In this document: positions 60,411-60,644 of the stretch, in pieces
Layout: each line of letters begins with the position of its first letter
Position numbering within the stretch: the stretch's first letter is position 1
Assembly (NCBI GenBank): GCA_017617715.1
Contig: JAFZVQ010000049.1
Span: forward strand, 1-60,644
Direction: 5' to 3'
From: Bacteroidales bacterium
Lineage (GTDB): Bacteria; Bacteroidota; Bacteroidia; Bacteroidales; UBA932
DNA: 60,644 nt
Position numbers and translations under genes: made by a program
Notes under the pieces: generated by a model
The model's database searches: none
What the model was told of the DNA's origin: nothing
What the model saw: the letters and a program-made list of their open reading frames with translations, nothing else

Positions 60411-60644
60411 ATGAGCGATATTTATAAAAGTATTTCATCCCCGGGCGAAGGCCTGTTCAAGGATAACGGCAGCAGGTTCATAGCATTTGCCTATCCCGTC
60501 GAATCGGAAGACGAGGTGCGGGAAATAGTGGCCGGCCTGAGGAAGGAATACCACGACGCCCGCCACCACTGCTACGCCTACCGCATCGGCAAGGACGGCG
60601 GCACCTGGCGCGCGTCGGACGACGGCGAGCCCGCCGGCTCCGCC
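60411..60644 (+). CDS. YigZ/IMPACT family (UPF0029) protein, 5' part (cut by window edge)
   Basis: The frame is open from ATG 60411 to the window end, giving 78 residues. The text SRFIAFAYPVESEDEVREIV, then ARHHCYAYRIGKDG and RASDDGEPAGSA, contains the hallmark (H/R)xCxAY and DDGEPxGTAG-type motifs of the IMPACT/YigZ family. Family members bind ribosomes or act in translation control and proline-related functions in some species; the role in Bacteroidota is not established. The C-terminal domain lies outside the window. Confidence 0.85.
   Translation, partial: MSDIYKSISSPGEGLFKDNGSRFIAFAYPVESEDEVREIVAGLRKEYHDARHHCYAYRIGKDGGTWRASDDGEPAGSA

Noticed and set aside
1-60644. tRNA, rRNA, integrase, transposase or prophage genes
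   Set aside because: None was seen on either strand. The only mobile-like DNA consists of short non-coding repeats.

Overview
This is a GC-rich chromosomal segment from a member of the Bacteroidota, most likely an uncultured gut or rumen Bacteroidales relative of the Rikenellaceae. The evidence is a complete MoxR/DUF58/BatA-B-C-D-E cluster, FISUMP, DUF1573 and DUF4988 surface proteins, DPP-IV, a bacterial alpha-2-macroglobulin, an ExbB-ExbD-TonB set, a DUF1015 protein and a pRiA4b ORF-3-like protein. Promoters repeatedly fit the Bacteroidota pattern TTG-N19..21-TAnnTTTG, and starts generally lack Shine-Dalgarno sequences. No rRNA, tRNA, CRISPR array, transposase or prophage was seen. Both window edges cut genes: an OmpA-like porin on the left and a YigZ/IMPACT protein on the right.

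Layout. Positions 1-9.2 kb (minus strand) hold an envelope block: OmpA-like protein, two-module FISUMP lipoprotein with a 42-residue peptide gene upstream, DUF1573 protein, small lipoprotein, and a large DUF4988 lipoprotein with collagen-like tracts. Positions 9.4-23.4 kb (minus) hold a secreted small protein, pyruvate phosphate dikinase, and a tight run of DPP-IV peptidase, FolC, alpha-2-macroglobulin, a stand-alone PurL-like protein and a PIN-PhoH ATPase. Positions 23.4-26.2 kb hold a histidine acid phosphatase and truA, which is bracketed by two copies of an 85-nt structured repeat with duplicated pieces of truA. Positions 26.2-34.4 kb (plus) are the Bat operon, in which batD and batE are one reading frame. 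Positions 34.4-41.4 kb hold exbB-exbD-tonB, rluB, era, parC and a 58-residue membrane protein ending at a strong terminator.

Positions 41.6-50.7 kb hold a PspC protein, a PadR regulator, a second PspC protein, a MacB-type ABC transporter (one ATPase, two permeases), its periplasmic adaptor, a TolC-like outer membrane channel and an unrecognised secreted protein. This looks like a self-regulated envelope-stress or efflux operon. A 129-nt foldback element follows. Positions 50.9-60.6 kb hold DUF1015, recQ, dnaG, metG and a second histidine acid phosphatase, with the middle genes overlapping by four bases, then a convergent pRiA4b-like gene and the partial YigZ gene.

The most unusual signals are the repeat system around truA, which leaves truA's apparent native promoter in front of a decoy copy of its own 5' end, and an in-frame block of palindromic repeat DNA inside dnaG. 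Next come the 129-nt foldback element, the BatD-BatE fusion and the orphan PurL-like protein. All family assignments come from reading the sequence; no database search was run.
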